NCBI GenBank assembly: GCA_030538425.1
Contig: JAUNTZ010000004.1
Location: 30,139-94,138, forward strand
Source of the DNA: Paracoccus sp. (in: a-proteobacteria)
Lineage (GTDB): Bacteria; Pseudomonadota; Alphaproteobacteria; Rhodobacterales; Rhodobacteraceae
Direction: 5' to 3'
DNA: 64,000 nucleotides
This document shows positions 8,685 through 18,986 of the stretch, piece by piece (position 1 is the stretch's first letter; every line of letters begins with the position of its first letter). The notes beneath the pieces were generated by a model. The model saw nothing but the letters and a program-made list of their open reading frames with translations, ran no database searches and was not told the DNA's origin. Made by a program: the position numbers and the translations under genes.

Positions 8685-9308
8685 TCAGCCCGCCGCCAGA
8701 GGATTGGCGCTAGGCCCGGCCACCCGGCGCAGGCGGTTCTCGTCGTGGTGGTCGAACGGCTCGCGCCCCCGGATCATCAGCGTGGTGTCGATGCGGTAGG
8801 ACCAGCTGTCGTCATCATGCAGCGTCACCTCGATGCGGTAGCGGTCGGTGCGGAAGTTCTGTTCGAGAAAATCGTTCGAGACGATCCCGTAATCCGCAGC
8901 CCCCCGCCGCGCCTCGACGCTGAAGCGGCGGGCGTCCTTCTCGGCCTTGCCTGCGGCCAGAAACGCCTGCCCGCGCGGGATCGTGCCGCTTTGCAGCAAC
9001 AGCCCGCTGGCGGGTTCCCACAGCCAATAGCCAACCTGATCGTGGAAGGTGATCTTTTCCTCGGGGTTGTTGATATGGATGTGATAGCGCAGCCCGTAAA
9101 GCAGTTGCGGCCCGTTGGTCTGCGCGTCGATCGGATCAAAGCGCACCCTTTCGATGAACTGCTTGCGTTCTGGCCCCTGGGCCTTGGGGCTGACATCGAG
9201 ACCCTTTTGCGCCTCCCATGTGCCGGCCAGGGCGCGCAGCGGGCCAAGATGGGCAAGCGTATCAGCCGAGACCGGCGGTTCGGTATAGATATCGGGCGGC
9301 GGGTGCAT
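8685..9308 (-). CDS. Nitrobindin-like heme-binding beta-barrel (FABP-type) protein
   Basis: The 207-residue protein matches the THAP4/nitrobindin-like heme-binding domain (formerly DUF1794). The diagnostic segment is LGPLRALAGTWEAQKGLD near the N-terminus, and later strands include LLYGLRYHIHINNPEE and GYWLWEPASGLLLQSGTIPR. Relatives bind ferric heme in a lipocalin-like barrel and react with NO or peroxynitrite. A role in handling NO would suit a denitrifier but is inference. It is divergent from polA. Its last codons are repeated downstream. Confidence 0.78.
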   Translation of the reverse strand: MHPPPDIYTEPPVSADTLAHLGPLRALAGTWEAQKGLDVSPKAQGPERKQFIERVRFDPIDAQTNGPQLLYGLRYHIHINNPEEKITFHDQVGYWLWEPASGLLLQSGTIPRGQAFLAAGKAEKDARRFSVEARRGAADYGIVSNDFLEQNFRTDRYRIEVTLHDDDSWSYRIDTTLMIRGREPFDHHDENRLRRVAGPSANPLAAG

Positions 9309-9587
9309 GGCGTGATCCTTGTGTTGCGCGCGGGCAGGAGAACCCGCAATCGCGCGCGGGGCAAGTTTTTTCCCGCGACCCTATCGGACGGCGGGCGATT
9401 TGCGGCAAATGGACCCTGCGGCGTGGACCGCCCGCTTGATTGGCTTTTCGCCAGAAGAGTGCCTTTTGCTGGCAAAGTTCCCGTAGATGAACGCCTCAGC
9501 AAACCACACGGCCCGACAGCGCCCCTTTGCCCCGGCTCAACTTCATGCGACAAGGCCCCAAAGACCCGACCACAAAGGACCACGCGC

Positions 9588-12395
9588 ATGAGTTTCGGCA
9601 AAGGCCACCACCTGCATCTGATCGACGGATCGGCCTTTATCTTCCGCGCCTATCACGCGCTGCCGCCGCTGACGCGGAAATCGGACGGGTTGCCGGTGGG
9701 CGCGGTGGCGGGGTTCTGCAATATGCTGTGGAAATATGTGCAGGATGCCAACGGCTCGGGCGGGCCGACCCATGCGGCGGTGATCTTCGACCATTCGTCC
9801 AAGACCTTCCGCAATGAGATCTATCCCGATTACAAGGCCAACCGCCCCGAGCCGCCCGAGGATCTGCGCCCGCAATTCCCGCTGACCCGCGACGCCACCC
9901 GCGCCTTCAATATCGCCTGTATCGAGACCGAGGGGTTCGAGGCCGACGACATTATCGCGACCCTTGCCTGCCGGGCGCGCGATGCGGGCGGCTCGGCCAC
10001 GATCATCAGTTCGGACAAAGACCTGATGCAACTGATCGGGGGCGGCGTCGATATGCTGGACCCGATCAAGAACAGCATTATCGGTCCCGATGAGGTGCGC
10101 GAAAAATTCGGCGTCGGGCCGGATCGGGTCGTCGATATTCAGGCCCTCGCAGGCGATTCGGTCGATAACGTGCCGGGCGCGCCGGGCATCGGGGTCAAGA
10201 CAGCCGCGCTGCTGATCAACGAATATGGCGATCTGGAAAGCCTGCTGGAACGCGCCGAGGAAATCAAACAGCCCAAGCGCCGCCAGACGCTGATCGATTT
10301 TGCAGAACAGATCCGGATCTCGAAACGGCTGGTGACGCTTGATTGCGACACGCCGCTTGATCTTGATCTGGCCTCGCTTGAGGTCCGCGCGCCCGAGCCT
10401 GAGGCCCTGCTGGGCTTTCTGGCGCAGATGGAGTTCCGCACCCTGACCGCCCGCGTGGCCGAGCGTCTGGGCGCCGACGCCCCCGCCGTGCCCGACCCCG
10501 CGCCGGTCAGCACCCCTGCCGCACAGGCCGCCGCCGCGCCCGACTGGCCCGCCATCGACCATGCGGCCTATGAGACCGTCACCGATGAGGCCGCGCTTGA
10601 CCGCTGGATCTCCGCGATTCGTGAGGCGGGGGCGGTTGCCATAGATACTGAGACAACCTCGCTCGATGAAATGCAGGCCGAGTTGGTGGGCATCTCGCTG
10701 GCGCTTGGACCGGGGCGGGCCTGTTATATTCCGGTCGGCCATATCGCGGGCGGGGGGGATCTGTTCGGCGGGGTCGAGAAGGTCGCGGGCCAGCTTGACC
10801 GCGATCTGGTTCTGGCGCGGCTGAAGCCCGTGCTTGAGGATTCCGCCACGCTGAAAATCGGCCAGAACGCGAAATATGACTGGAAGATCCTCGCCCGCCA
10901 CGGCATCCGCATGGCGCCCTTGGAGGATACCATGCTGCTCTCCTATGCGCTTTATGCGGGTGAGCATAATCACGGCATGGATGAGCTGTCCGAGCGTTAT
11001 CTGGCCCACCACCCGCTGCCGATCAAGGATCTGATCGGCTCGGGCAAGGCGCAAATCAATTTCGCGCAGGTCGAGATCGACCGCGCCGCGCCCTATGCCG
11101 CCGAGGATGCCGAGATCACCTGGCGGCTGCGCGAGGTGCTGCGCCCAAGGCTGGGTCCGGCGCAGGTCACGACCGCCTATGAGACGCTGGAGCGTCCGAT
11201 GATCCCGGTTCTGGCGGAGATGGAAATGGCGGGCATTCGCGTCGATACCGATCACCTGTCGCGGATGTCGAACGCCTTCGCGCAGAAAATGGCCGGGCTT
11301 GAGGATGAGATCCACGCCCTTGCCGGTGGCCCGTTCAATGTCGCAAGCCCCAAGCAGTTGGGCGATATCCTGTTCGGGCAGATGGGGCTTGCGGGTGGCA
11401 AACAGGGCAAGACAGGGGCCTTCTCGACCAGTGCCGATGTGCTGGAGGATCTGGCCGCCGAGGGGCACGAACTGCCTGCCCGCGTGCTTGACTGGCGGCA
11501 GATTGCCAAGCTCAAAAGCACTTATACGGATGCGCTGCAAACCCATGTGAACCCCGATACGGGCCGGGTGCATACGTCCTATTCCATCGCGGGCGCGCAG
11601 ACCGGGCGGCTGGCCTCGACCGATCCGAACCTGCAAAACATCCCCGTGCGCAGCGACGAGGGGCGGCGCATCCGCGAAGCCTTTGTCGCAGCCCCCGGTC
11701 ATAGCCTTGTCAGCCTTGACTACAGCCAGATCGAGCTGCGGATTCTGGCCCATGTCGCGGATATTCCGGCGCTGAAACAGGCGTTCCGCGACGGCATCGA
11801 TATTCACGCCATGACCGCCAGCCAGATGTTCGGCGTCCCGGTCGAGGGCATGGACCCGATGATCCGCCGCCGCGCCAAGGCGATCAATTTCGGGGTGATC
11901 TATGGCATCTCGGGCTTTGGACTGGCGCGCAACCTGCGCATCCCGCGCGCCGAGGCGCAAGAGTTCATCGACACCTATTTCCAGCGTTTCCCCGAGATCC
12001 GCGCCTATATGGACGACACCGTCGCCAAAGCGCAGCGCGACGGGTTCGTGCGCACGATCTTTGGCCGCCGGATCATGACGCCGGGCATCAATACCAAAGG
12101 CCCCGCCGCCGGTGGCGCCCGCCGCGCGGCGATCAACGCCCCGATTCAGGGCGCCGCTGCCGACATCATCCGCCGCGCAATGATCCGCATGGGTGAAGCG
12201 GTCCGAGACCTGCCCGCGCGGATGCTGCTGCAGGTGCATGACGAGCTGGTGTTTGAGGTCGAACAGGGCGCCGAAGCCGCGCTGATCGACGCCGCCCGCG
12301 CGGTGATGGAGACCGCGCCGGAGCCTGCGGTGAAGCTGTCGGTGCCTTTGGTCGTGGATGCCGGGCAGGGCGCGAACTGGGCGGCTGCGCATTAG
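9588..12395 (+). CDS. polA: DNA polymerase I
   Basis: The 935-residue protein starts at ATG 9588 after AAAGGA. The N-terminal 5'-3' exonuclease domain (about 1-290) begins HLHLIDGSAFIFRAYHAL. The central 3'-5' proofreading domain keeps the metal-ligand pair in VAIDTETTSLD. The C-terminal polymerase domain has motif A LDYSQIELRILAH, motif B RRRAKAINFGVIYG and motif C LLQVHDELVFEV. It functions in Okazaki fragment processing and repair synthesis. The gene is complete, yet it is followed by nine degenerate copies of its last ~33 codons. Confidence 0.97.
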   Translation: MSFGKGHHLHLIDGSAFIFRAYHALPPLTRKSDGLPVGAVAGFCNMLWKYVQDANGSGGPTHAAVIFDHSSKTFRNEIYPDYKANRPEPPEDLRPQFPLTRDATRAFNIACIETEGFEADDIIATLACRARDAGGSATIISSDKDLMQLIGGGVDMLDPIKNSIIGPDEVREKFGVGPDRVVDIQALAGDSVDNVPGAPGIGVKTAALLINEYGDLESLLERAEEIKQPKRRQTLIDFAEQIRISKRLVTLDCDTPLDLDLASLEVRAPEPEALLGFLAQMEFRTLTARVAERLGADAPAVPDPAPVSTPAAQAAAAPDWPAIDHAAYETVTDEAALDRWISAIREAGAVAIDTETTSLDEMQAELVGISLALGPGRACYIPVGHIAGGGDLFGGVEKVAGQLDRDLVLARLKPVLEDSATLKIGQNAKYDWKILARHGIRMAPLEDTMLLSYALYAGEHNHGMDELSERYLAHHPLPIKDLIGSGKAQINFAQVEIDRAAPYAAEDAEITWRLREVLRPRLGPAQVTTAYETLERPMIPVLAEMEMAGIRVDTDHLSRMSNAFAQKMAGLEDEIHALAGGPFNVASPKQLGDILFGQMGLAGGKQGKTGAFSTSADVLEDLAAEGHELPARVLDWRQIAKLKSTYTDALQTHVNPDTGRVHTSYSIAGAQTGRLASTDPNLQNIPVRSDEGRRIREAFVAAPGHSLVSLDYSQIELRILAHVADIPALKQAFRDGIDIHAMTASQMFGVPVEGMDPMIRRRAKAINFGVIYGISGFGLARNLRIPRAEAQEFIDTYFQRFPEIRAYMDDTVAKAQRDGFVRTIFGRRIMTPGINTKGPAAGGARRAAINAPIQGAAADIIRRAMIRMGEAVRDLPARMLLQVHDELVFEVEQGAEAALIDAARAVMETAPEPAVKLSVPLVVDAGQGANWAAAH

Positions 12396-13303
12396 GGCGG
12401 GCGCTGATGGAGGGCGCGGCGGAAGCTGCGCAAGCTGTCGTTGCCTTTGGTCGTTGATGCGGGGCAGGGCGCGAACTGGACGGCTGCGCATTATTTCGGG
12501 CTTTGCCGTAATGGAGCACTAGGCGGAACCTGCGGTGAAGTTGTCTGTGCCTCTGGTGGTGGATGCAGGGCAGAGCGCGAACTGGGCGGCCGCGCATTAG
12601 GGCGGGCCGTGATGGAGCGCTCGGCGCAGCCGTAGCAAATCTGTCTGTGCCTCTGGTTGTCGATGCGAAGCAGGTCGCGAGCTGGGCCGCCGCGACTTAG
12701 TGCGGGCGATGCCGTGATTGAGTGGGCGGCGGATCGCGCGGTGGAGCTGTCGGTGCTTCTGGTCGTCGCTTCGAAGTAGGCCGCGAAGCGGGCCGCCGCG
12801 AATTAGCGGCCCGCGCGGTGATGGCGACCGCGCCCGAACTTGCGGTGAAGCTGTTGGTACCGCTGGTGATAGACGCAGGGCAAGGCGCGAACCGGGCCGC
12901 CGCGAATTAGGGCGGGCCGCGCCGTGATGGAGTGCGCGGCAGAACCTGCGGTGAAGCTTTCGGTTCTTATGGTCGTCTATGCAGGGCGGCCCGCGAATTG
13001 GGCCGCTGTGCATTAGGGCGGGGGGGATGGAGCGCTCGGCGGAGGCTGCGCAAGCTGTCGTTGCCTTTGGTCGTTGATGCGAGGCAGGGCGCGAACTGGG
13101 CCGCCGCGCATTAGCGCCTAGCGCCGTGACGGAGCGCTCGGCGGAGCGTGTGGTGAAGTTGTCTGTGCCTCTGGTCGTTGATGCGGGAAGGGTGTGAGCT
13201 GCGCATTAGTGCGGGCCCTGCCGTGCTGGGGACTGCGGTTAAGCTGTCGGTGCCTTTGGTGGTCGATTCCGGGCAGGGCGCGCATTGGCCCGATGTATAT
13301 TAG
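12396..13303 (+). repeat. Nine degenerate tandem copies of the polA 3' end
   Basis: Successive units of 94-106 bp follow the polA stop at 12393. Copies end at 12492 (TAT instead of TAG), 12598, 12698, 12804, 12908, 13014, 13112, 13207 and 13301 (all TAG). Copy 2 reads in frame as VKLSVPLVVDAGQSANW and copy 5 as AVKLLVPLVIDAGQGAN, against VKLSVPLVVDAGQGANW in PolA. In the last 20 codons of copy 2, six differences are synonymous and one is not. Copies 1 and 7 share a 2-bp deletion and are most alike, so units have also been copied from one another. No independent gene is visible. Confidence 0.93.
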
Positions 13304-13372
13304 CGGCCCGCGCCCCGCCACAAACCTGCTGACCGCACGTTTTTGATCGGGTCGCGAATTTCCACACGGCAC

Positions 13373-13386
13373 TTGAGTTTGGTCAA
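13373..13386 (+). promoter_or_regulatory. FNR/CRP-family box upstream of nosR
   Basis: TTGAGTTTGGTCAA keeps both conserved half-sites (TTGA-N6-TCAA) of FNR, NNR and DNR type regulators. It lies about 72 bp before the nosR start. This suits induction of N2O reduction under low oxygen and/or NO; which regulator binds is not decided by the sequence. Confidence 0.75.
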
Positions 13387-13451
13387 GGCCCGCGCGCGTC
13401 GCCTGTTCCACTGTCCTGCATGAAGGCGGCACTTGTGGACAGGAAGCCAGA

Positions 13452-15680
13452 TTGGAACGATCAGCCCAAACCGGATTTTGGTGCCGCATCGCGGCCTTTC
13501 TTCATGTCGTGGTCGCCGCGTTTTTCATCGCCGCAGGTGCTGCATCGGCGCAGTCGCCGGTCCTCGCGCAATTCCTTGAGACCGTCGCACCCGCCGATCT
13601 GGCCCCCGGCGCGGACGGGTTCGGGCCGTTGCGGGACGATCTGCCGGTGGCCCCCGTCATGCGCGGCGCAGATCGGATCGGCTGGGCCTTTATCACCAGC
13701 GATTTCGTTGGCACCACCGGCTATTCGGGCAAGCCCATTCACACCATGGTCGCGGTCGATGATGGCGCGCAGGTGATCGGCGTCAAGCTGGTGAAACATT
13801 CCGAACCCATCGTGCTGATCGGCATCCCCGAATCGCGCATGGTCGAGATGGTGGCGGGCTATGTGGGCCTCGATCTGGTGGCTGAGGCGCTCGCGGGCGG
13901 CTCGGCGCATGATCTGAACATCATTTCGGGCGCAACCGTTACGGTCATGGTGATCGACGACAATATCGTGCGCGCGGGCCTGCGGGTGGCGCGGGCGCTG
14001 GGTCTGGGCGGGCTTGGTCCCGATCAGGCGGAGGCCGCGCCCCCGCGCGAGATTGCCGAGGACGCCGCCCCGATCACCGACTGGGCCGAGGGTGAGGGCG
14101 ATGGCACCATCCGCCGTCTGGTCCTGACCGTGGGTGAGATCAACGAGGCCTTCGACGCCCATGACGACCTGCGCGCCGCCGCACGCCCCCTGCCCAATGA
14201 GCCGGAGACGGTGTTCATCGACATGCAGGCGGCGCTTGTCTCGGTGCCCTCCATCGGTCTGCCGATCCTTGGCGCGGCGGAATATGGCAATGTCGAGACA
14301 TGGCTGGAGGAAGGCGACAGCGCCATCGCGATTGCCGGTCTTGGCATCTATTCCTTCAAGGGGTCGGGCTATGTGCGCGGCGGGATATTTGACCGTATCC
14401 AGTTGATTCAGGACGATATCTCGGTGCGGTTCCGCGACCGCCAGCATCGCCGCACCACCATCGCCCTAGAAGGCGCGCCCGATTTTACCGAGATGGACCT
14501 GTTCCGCATCCCCGCCGATAGCGGCTTTGATCCGGCGCGGCCCTTCCGCATTCAGCTTCTGGTGCATCGTGATGTCTCGGCCCTGGACAAGGCGTTTCTG
14601 ACCTATGATCTGGGCTATCAACTGCCCGAGCGTTATCTGGCCCCGCTGCCCGCGCCGGAACCCGCTCCTGCGCCCGCCGCGCCCGTCGCCGCCGATCTGG
14701 ACGAGGCCGCCGCGCAGGCCGCGCTGTGGCAACGGGTCTGGGATGCCAAGCGCCCGCAGATCGCGGTTGTGGTCGCCATGCTGGGCGTGCTGACGGCGGC
14801 GTTCTTCTTTCAGGACTTTTTCACCCGCTCGGAACGCGCGGTGCGGATTTTCCGGCTGTCCTTCCTGACCGTGACGCTTGTCGTTCTGGGCTGGATGTGG
14901 AACGCGCAGCTTTCGGTGGTGAATATCCTCGCGCTGTTCGCCAGCCTGCGCGACGGGTTTTCGTGGCAGGCATTCATGCTGGACCCGCTGACCTTCATCC
15001 TGTGGTTCAGCGTCGCGGCGGCGCTGATCTTCTGGGGGCGTGGGGCCTATTGCGGCTGGCTTTGCCCGTTCGGCGCATTGCAGGAACTGACCAACCAGAT
15101 CGCGCGCAAGCTGAGCGTGCCGCAGATCACCGTGCCGTGGTTCATCCATGAACGGGCATGGGCGGTGAAATACATGATCTTCCTTGGCCTGTTCGGGGTC
15201 TCGCTGATGAGCCTTGACCGGGCCGAGCATCTGGCCGAGGTCGAGCCGTTCAAGACCGCGATTATCCTGAACTTCCAACGCTCATGGCCGTTCCTGCTTT
15301 ATGTCGGCGTGCTGCTGGGGGCCGGGCTGTTCATCGAGCGGTTCTATTGCCGTTACCTCTGCCCGCTTGGCGCGGCGCTGGCGATCCCGGCGCGGCTGCG
15401 GATGTTCGACTGGCTCAAGCGTTACAAGGAATGCGGCAATCCGTGCCAGACCTGCGCCAAGGAATGTTTCGTGCAGGCCATCCATCCCGAGGGCCAGATC
15501 AACCCCAACGAGTGTCTGAACTGTATGCACTGTCAGGTGCTGTATCACTCGGAGACGAAATGCCCCGTCGTCATCAAGCGGCTGAAACGCCGCAAGAGCA
15601 TCAGCGACAGCGGCGTGCCCGATCTTGGGCCGCGCGCGGGCATCACCAACCACCCCAATCTTGTGACGAAGGGAGTCTGA
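13452..15680 (+). CDS. nosR: NosR: membrane flavo-/iron-sulfur protein for N2O reduction
   Basis: The start chosen is TTG at 13452, because it follows AGGA by 8 bp and opens a signal-like segment; no in-frame ATG fits. The 742-residue protein has a periplasmic FMN-binding domain with the flavinylation motif SGATVT (about 159-164). Several membrane segments follow, with two CxxxCP motifs ([10 protein letters not shown] and [11 protein letters not shown]). The C-terminal region is 4Fe-4S ferredoxin-like ([13 protein letters not shown] and CLNCMHC). NosR feeds electrons to NosZ and is needed for its expression. It is the first gene of the operon, and the FNR-type box lies upstream. Confidence 0.96.
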   Translation: MERSAQTGFWCRIAAFLHVVVAAFFIAAGAASAQSPVLAQFLETVAPADLAPGADGFGPLRDDLPVAPVMRGADRIGWAFITSDFVGTTGYSGKPIHTMVAVDDGAQVIGVKLVKHSEPIVLIGIPESRMVEMVAGYVGLDLVAEALAGGSAHDLNIISGATVTVMVIDDNIVRAGLRVARALGLGGLGPDQAEAAPPREIAEDAAPITDWAEGEGDGTIRRLVLTVGEINEAFDAHDDLRAAARPLPNEPETVFIDMQAALVSVPSIGLPILGAAEYGNVETWLEEGDSAIAIAGLGIYSFKGSGYVRGGIFDRIQLIQDDISVRFRDRQHRRTTIALEGAPDFTEMDLFRIPADSGFDPARPFRIQLLVHRDVSALDKAFLTYDLGYQLPERYLAPLPAPEPAPAPAAPVAADLDEAAAQAALWQRVWDAKRPQIAVVVAMLGVLTAAFFFQDFFTRSERAVRIFRLSFLTVTLVVLGWMWNAQLSVVNILALFASLRDGFSWQAFMLDPLTFILWFSVAAALIFWGRGAYCGWLCPFGALQELTNQIARKLSVPQITVPWFIHERAWAVKYMIFLGLFGVSLMSLDRAEHLAEVEPFKTAIILNFQRSWPFLLYVGVLLGAGLFIERFYCRYLCPLGAALAIPARLRMFDWLKRYKECGNPCQTCAKECFVQAIHPEGQINPNECLNCMHCQVLYHSETKCPVVIKRLKRRKSISDSGVPDLGPRAGITNHPNLVTKGV

Positions 15681-15681
15681 G

Positions 15682-17658
15682 ATGATTGAAGACAACAAGA
15701 CCCGGATCAGCCGTCGCGGCCTGCTTGGCGCAACGGCAGGCGGCGCAGCCCTGCTGGGCGGTGGCATCACCACGCGCAGCGCCTTCCTTGCCGCCGCGAC
15801 CGGCGGCGCGGCGACCGCAGCCGCCTCAAGCGCGGCGCAGGCGCAAGCGGCCTCTGGCGCGCCCAATGTGCATATCGCGCCCGGCCAGCTTGATACCTAT
15901 TACGGCTTCTGGTCCTCGGGCCAGACCGGCGAGGCGCGGATCCTGGGCATCCCGTCCATGCGCGAATTGATGCGGATTCCGGTGTTCAACCGCTGTTCCG
16001 CGACCGGCTGGGGCCAGACCAATGAATCGATCCGCATCCATCAGCGGACGATGAGCGACAAGACCCGCGCTTTCCTTGAGGCGAATGGCAAGAAGATCCA
16101 CGACAACGGCGATCTTCACCATATCCATATGTCCTATACGGACGGGCGCTATGACGGCCAGTATCTGTTCATGCAGGACAAGGCCAATGGCCGCATCGCG
16201 CGGATCCGCTGCGATGTGATGAAATGCGACGCCATTCTGGAAATGCCCAACGCCACCGCCATGCACGGGATGCGCCCGCGCAAGGTGCCGTCCTCGAACT
16301 ATATCTTCTGCAACAGTGAGGATGAAACGCCGCTGGTCAATGACGGCACGACCATGCATGACACCTCCACCTATGTGAACCTGTTCAGCGCCGTGGACAG
16401 CGAAACCATGGATGTGGCCTGGCAGATCATGGTCTCGGGCAACCTTGACAATTGCGACGCCGATTATGACGGGAAATATGCGTTCTCGACCTCGTATAAC
16501 TCGGAAATGGGGATGACCCAGCCCGAGATGACCGCCGCCGAAATGGACCATGTGGTGATTTTCGACATTGAGGCGATCGAGGCCGCGATCGAACGTGGCG
16601 AGTATGAGGAGCTCAACGGCGCCAAGGTGCTGGACGGGCGCAAGGAAAACGCGGCTGCACGGCTGACCCGTTACGTCCCGATCCCGAACAACCCGCATGG
16701 CTGCAACATGGCCCCGGACAAGATCCACCTCTGCATCGCGGGCAAGCTGTCGCCCACGGTCAGCGTGATCGACGTGCGCCTGCTGCCCCCGGTCTTTGCC
16801 GATGAGGCGGAACCCGAAAGCTGCATCGTCGCACAGCCCGAGCTGGGCCTTGGCCCGCTGCACACTGCCTTTGACGGCGAGGGGAACTGCTATACCTCGC
16901 TGTTCCTCGACAGTCAGGTGGTCAAGTGGAACCTTGATCGTGCCGTGCGCGCCTATGCGGGCGAAAATGTCGATCCGATCATCTCCAAGGTCGATGTGCA
17001 TTATCAGCCGGGCCACCTGAAAACCACGCTTGGCGAAACGCTTGATGCCGATGGCAAATGGTTGGTCTGTCTGTCCAAGTTCTCGAAGGACCGCTTCCTG
17101 AATGTCGGCCCGCTCAAGCCCGAAAACGACCAGTTGATCGACATCTCGACCGATCAGATGGTGGTGGTCCATGACGGCCCGAACTTTGCCGAGCCGCATG
17201 ACGCGATTGCCGTTCCGGCCGCGCTGATGACGCCGATCATCAAATCGGTCTGGGACCGCAACGATCCGATGTGGGCAGAGACCCGCGCACAGGCCGAGGC
17301 CGACGGGATCGACCTTGACGACTGGCAGGACAGCGTGATCCGCGATGAGGCCGACCCGACCAAGGTGCGGGTCTATATGTCCTCGCAGGCGCCGAACTTT
17401 GCCCTCGACATGTTCGAGGTCAACGAGGGCGACGAGGTCACCGTCATCGTCACCAACCTTGACGATATCGACGACCTGACCCACGGCTTCACGCTTGGCA
17501 ATCACGGTATCGCGATGGAGGTCGGGCCTATGGCCACGTCCTCGATCACCTTCAAGGCGGCGAAGCCCGGCGTTTACTGGTATTATTGCCAGTGGTTCTG
17601 CCACGCGCTGCATATGGAGATGCGCGGCCGGATGCTGGTTAACCCCAAGGCGGCCTGA
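15682..17658 (+). CDS. nosZ: Nitrous-oxide reductase, clade I (Tat-exported)
   Basis: NosZ reduces N2O to N2 in the periplasm. The 658-residue precursor starts 1 bp after the nosR stop and has a Tat signal ([17 protein letters not shown]), which marks clade I. The N-terminal seven-bladed propeller carries CuZ ligands, including [17 protein letters not shown]. The C-terminal cupredoxin domain has the CuA motif [12 protein letters not shown]. All key residues seen are intact, so the enzyme should be functional. Confidence 0.98.
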   Translation: MIEDNKTRISRRGLLGATAGGAALLGGGITTRSAFLAAATGGAATAAASSAAQAQAASGAPNVHIAPGQLDTYYGFWSSGQTGEARILGIPSMRELMRIPVFNRCSATGWGQTNESIRIHQRTMSDKTRAFLEANGKKIHDNGDLHHIHMSYTDGRYDGQYLFMQDKANGRIARIRCDVMKCDAILEMPNATAMHGMRPRKVPSSNYIFCNSEDETPLVNDGTTMHDTSTYVNLFSAVDSETMDVAWQIMVSGNLDNCDADYDGKYAFSTSYNSEMGMTQPEMTAAEMDHVVIFDIEAIEAAIERGEYEELNGAKVLDGRKENAAARLTRYVPIPNNPHGCNMAPDKIHLCIAGKLSPTVSVIDVRLLPPVFADEAEPESCIVAQPELGLGPLHTAFDGEGNCYTSLFLDSQVVKWNLDRAVRAYAGENVDPIISKVDVHYQPGHLKTTLGETLDADGKWLVCLSKFSKDRFLNVGPLKPENDQLIDISTDQMVVVHDGPNFAEPHDAIAVPAALMTPIIKSVWDRNDPMWAETRAQAEADGIDLDDWQDSVIRDEADPTKVRVYMSSQAPNFALDMFEVNEGDEVTVIVTNLDDIDDLTHGFTLGNHGIAMEVGPMATSSITFKAAKPGVYWYYCQWFCHALHMEMRGRMLVNPKAA

Positions 17659-18986
17659 TGATGATCCGCATCCTTGCCCTTGCCATGATCCTGCTGGCCG
17701 GTCCCCTCGGGGCCGCCACTGCGGTCGTGCCTGCGGGCGGGGATGCTTTGCAACGCGCCATCGCCGGGTCCGCGCCCGGCGATGTGCTGATCCTTGAGCC
17801 GGGGCTGCATCACGGCCCCGTCACCATCGACCACGCCCTGACGCTTGAAGGGCGTGAGGGCGCGCAGATCGACGGCGGCGGGCAGGGCAGCGTGATTTTT
17901 GTCACCGCCGAGAATGTCACCATTCGCGGGCTGCTGCTGACCGGATCGGGCAATTCGCATCAGGATATCGATTCGGGCGTGTTGCTGACCCGGACCGCCC
18001 ATGGCGCTTTGGTTGAGAATAACCGGCTGGAGGGCAATCTTTACGGCGTCGATATTCACGGCGCGCGGGACAGCATCGTCCAGAACAACGTGATCATCGG
18101 GCGGCGCGACCACCGGATGAACAGCCGGGGCAATGGCGTCTATGTCTGGAACGCGCCCGGCGCGCAGGTGATCGGGAACCGCATCCGCTATGGGCGTGAC
18201 GGGATCTTTACCAACTCATCGCGGCAAAACGTGTTTCGCGACAATATGATGACCGATCTGCGTTTCGCCGTGCATTACATGTATACCAATGACAGCGAGG
18301 TCAGCGGCAATATCTCGGTGGGGAACCATCTGGGCTATGCGATGATGTTCTCGGACCGGGTGACGATCACTGATAACCTGTCGATCAACGACCGCGACCA
18401 TGGGGTGATGCTGAACTATGCCAATGGCGCGGATGTGGCGGGCAATCTGGTTACCGGCGGGCCGGAAAAATGCACCTTCATCTATAACGCGCATCGCAAC
18501 CTGATCGTGGACAACCGTTTCGAGGGCTGCGATATTGGCATCCATTTCACCGCAGGTTCCGAACGCAACGCATTGACCGGAAACGCCTTTATCGGCAACC
18601 GCACGCAGGTGAAATATGTCGGCACCCGCGATATCGAATGGAGCCTTGAGGGGCGCGGCAATTACTGGTCGGATCACCCGGTTTTCGATCTGAACGGCGA
18701 CGGGATTGCCGACAGCCGGTTTCGGCCGAATGATCTGATGGATCATATTCTCTGGTCGCAGCCCGCCGCCGCGCTTCTGACCGGCAGCCCCGCTGTGCAG
18801 TTGATCCGCTGGAGCCAGGCGAATTTCCCGGCCACCCTGCCGGGCGGCGTCGTGGACAGCTTTCCGCTGACCCGCCCTGTGGTGATCGACCTGCCCCCCG
18901 AAATTGCAGAAATGGCGGCTCGCGCGCCGCTTTGGAAAACCGTAAGGACCGATGACGATGGCGCTGACGCTTTCGCACCTCACTAA
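17658..18986 (+). CDS. nosD: NosD copper-site maturation protein
   Basis: The start overlaps the nosZ stop (TGATG); a second ATG at 17661 is equally possible. The 442-residue protein has a signal peptide ([20 protein letters not shown]) and a right-handed beta-helix made of repeats such as LVENNRLEGNLYGVDIHGA and VISGNI-like turns. NosD is periplasmic and works with the NosFY ABC complex in assembling the CuZ cluster of NosZ. It overlaps nosF by 35 bp, indicating translational coupling. Confidence 0.95.
   Translation: MMIRILALAMILLAGPLGAATAVVPAGGDALQRAIAGSAPGDVLILEPGLHHGPVTIDHALTLEGREGAQIDGGGQGSVIFVTAENVTIRGLLLTGSGNSHQDIDSGVLLTRTAHGALVENNRLEGNLYGVDIHGARDSIVQNNVIIGRRDHRMNSRGNGVYVWNAPGAQVIGNRIRYGRDGIFTNSSRQNVFRDNMMTDLRFAVHYMYTNDSEVSGNISVGNHLGYAMMFSDRVTITDNLSINDRDHGVMLNYANGADVAGNLVTGGPEKCTFIYNAHRNLIVDNRFEGCDIGIHFTAGSERNALTGNAFIGNRTQVKYVGTRDIEWSLEGRGNYWSDHPVFDLNGDGIADSRFRPNDLMDHILWSQPAAALLTGSPAVQLIRWSQANFPATLPGGVVDSFPLTRPVVIDLPPEIAEMAARAPLWKTVRTDDDGADAFAPH

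Noticed and set aside
9543-12491. Very long open frame on the strand opposite polA
   Set aside because: It mirrors polA codon structure in GC-rich DNA and has no family motifs; polA has all catalytic motifs.
12396-13303. CRISPR array
   Set aside because: Units are ~100 bp, degenerate, contain no spacers and derive from the polA coding end; no cas genes are present.
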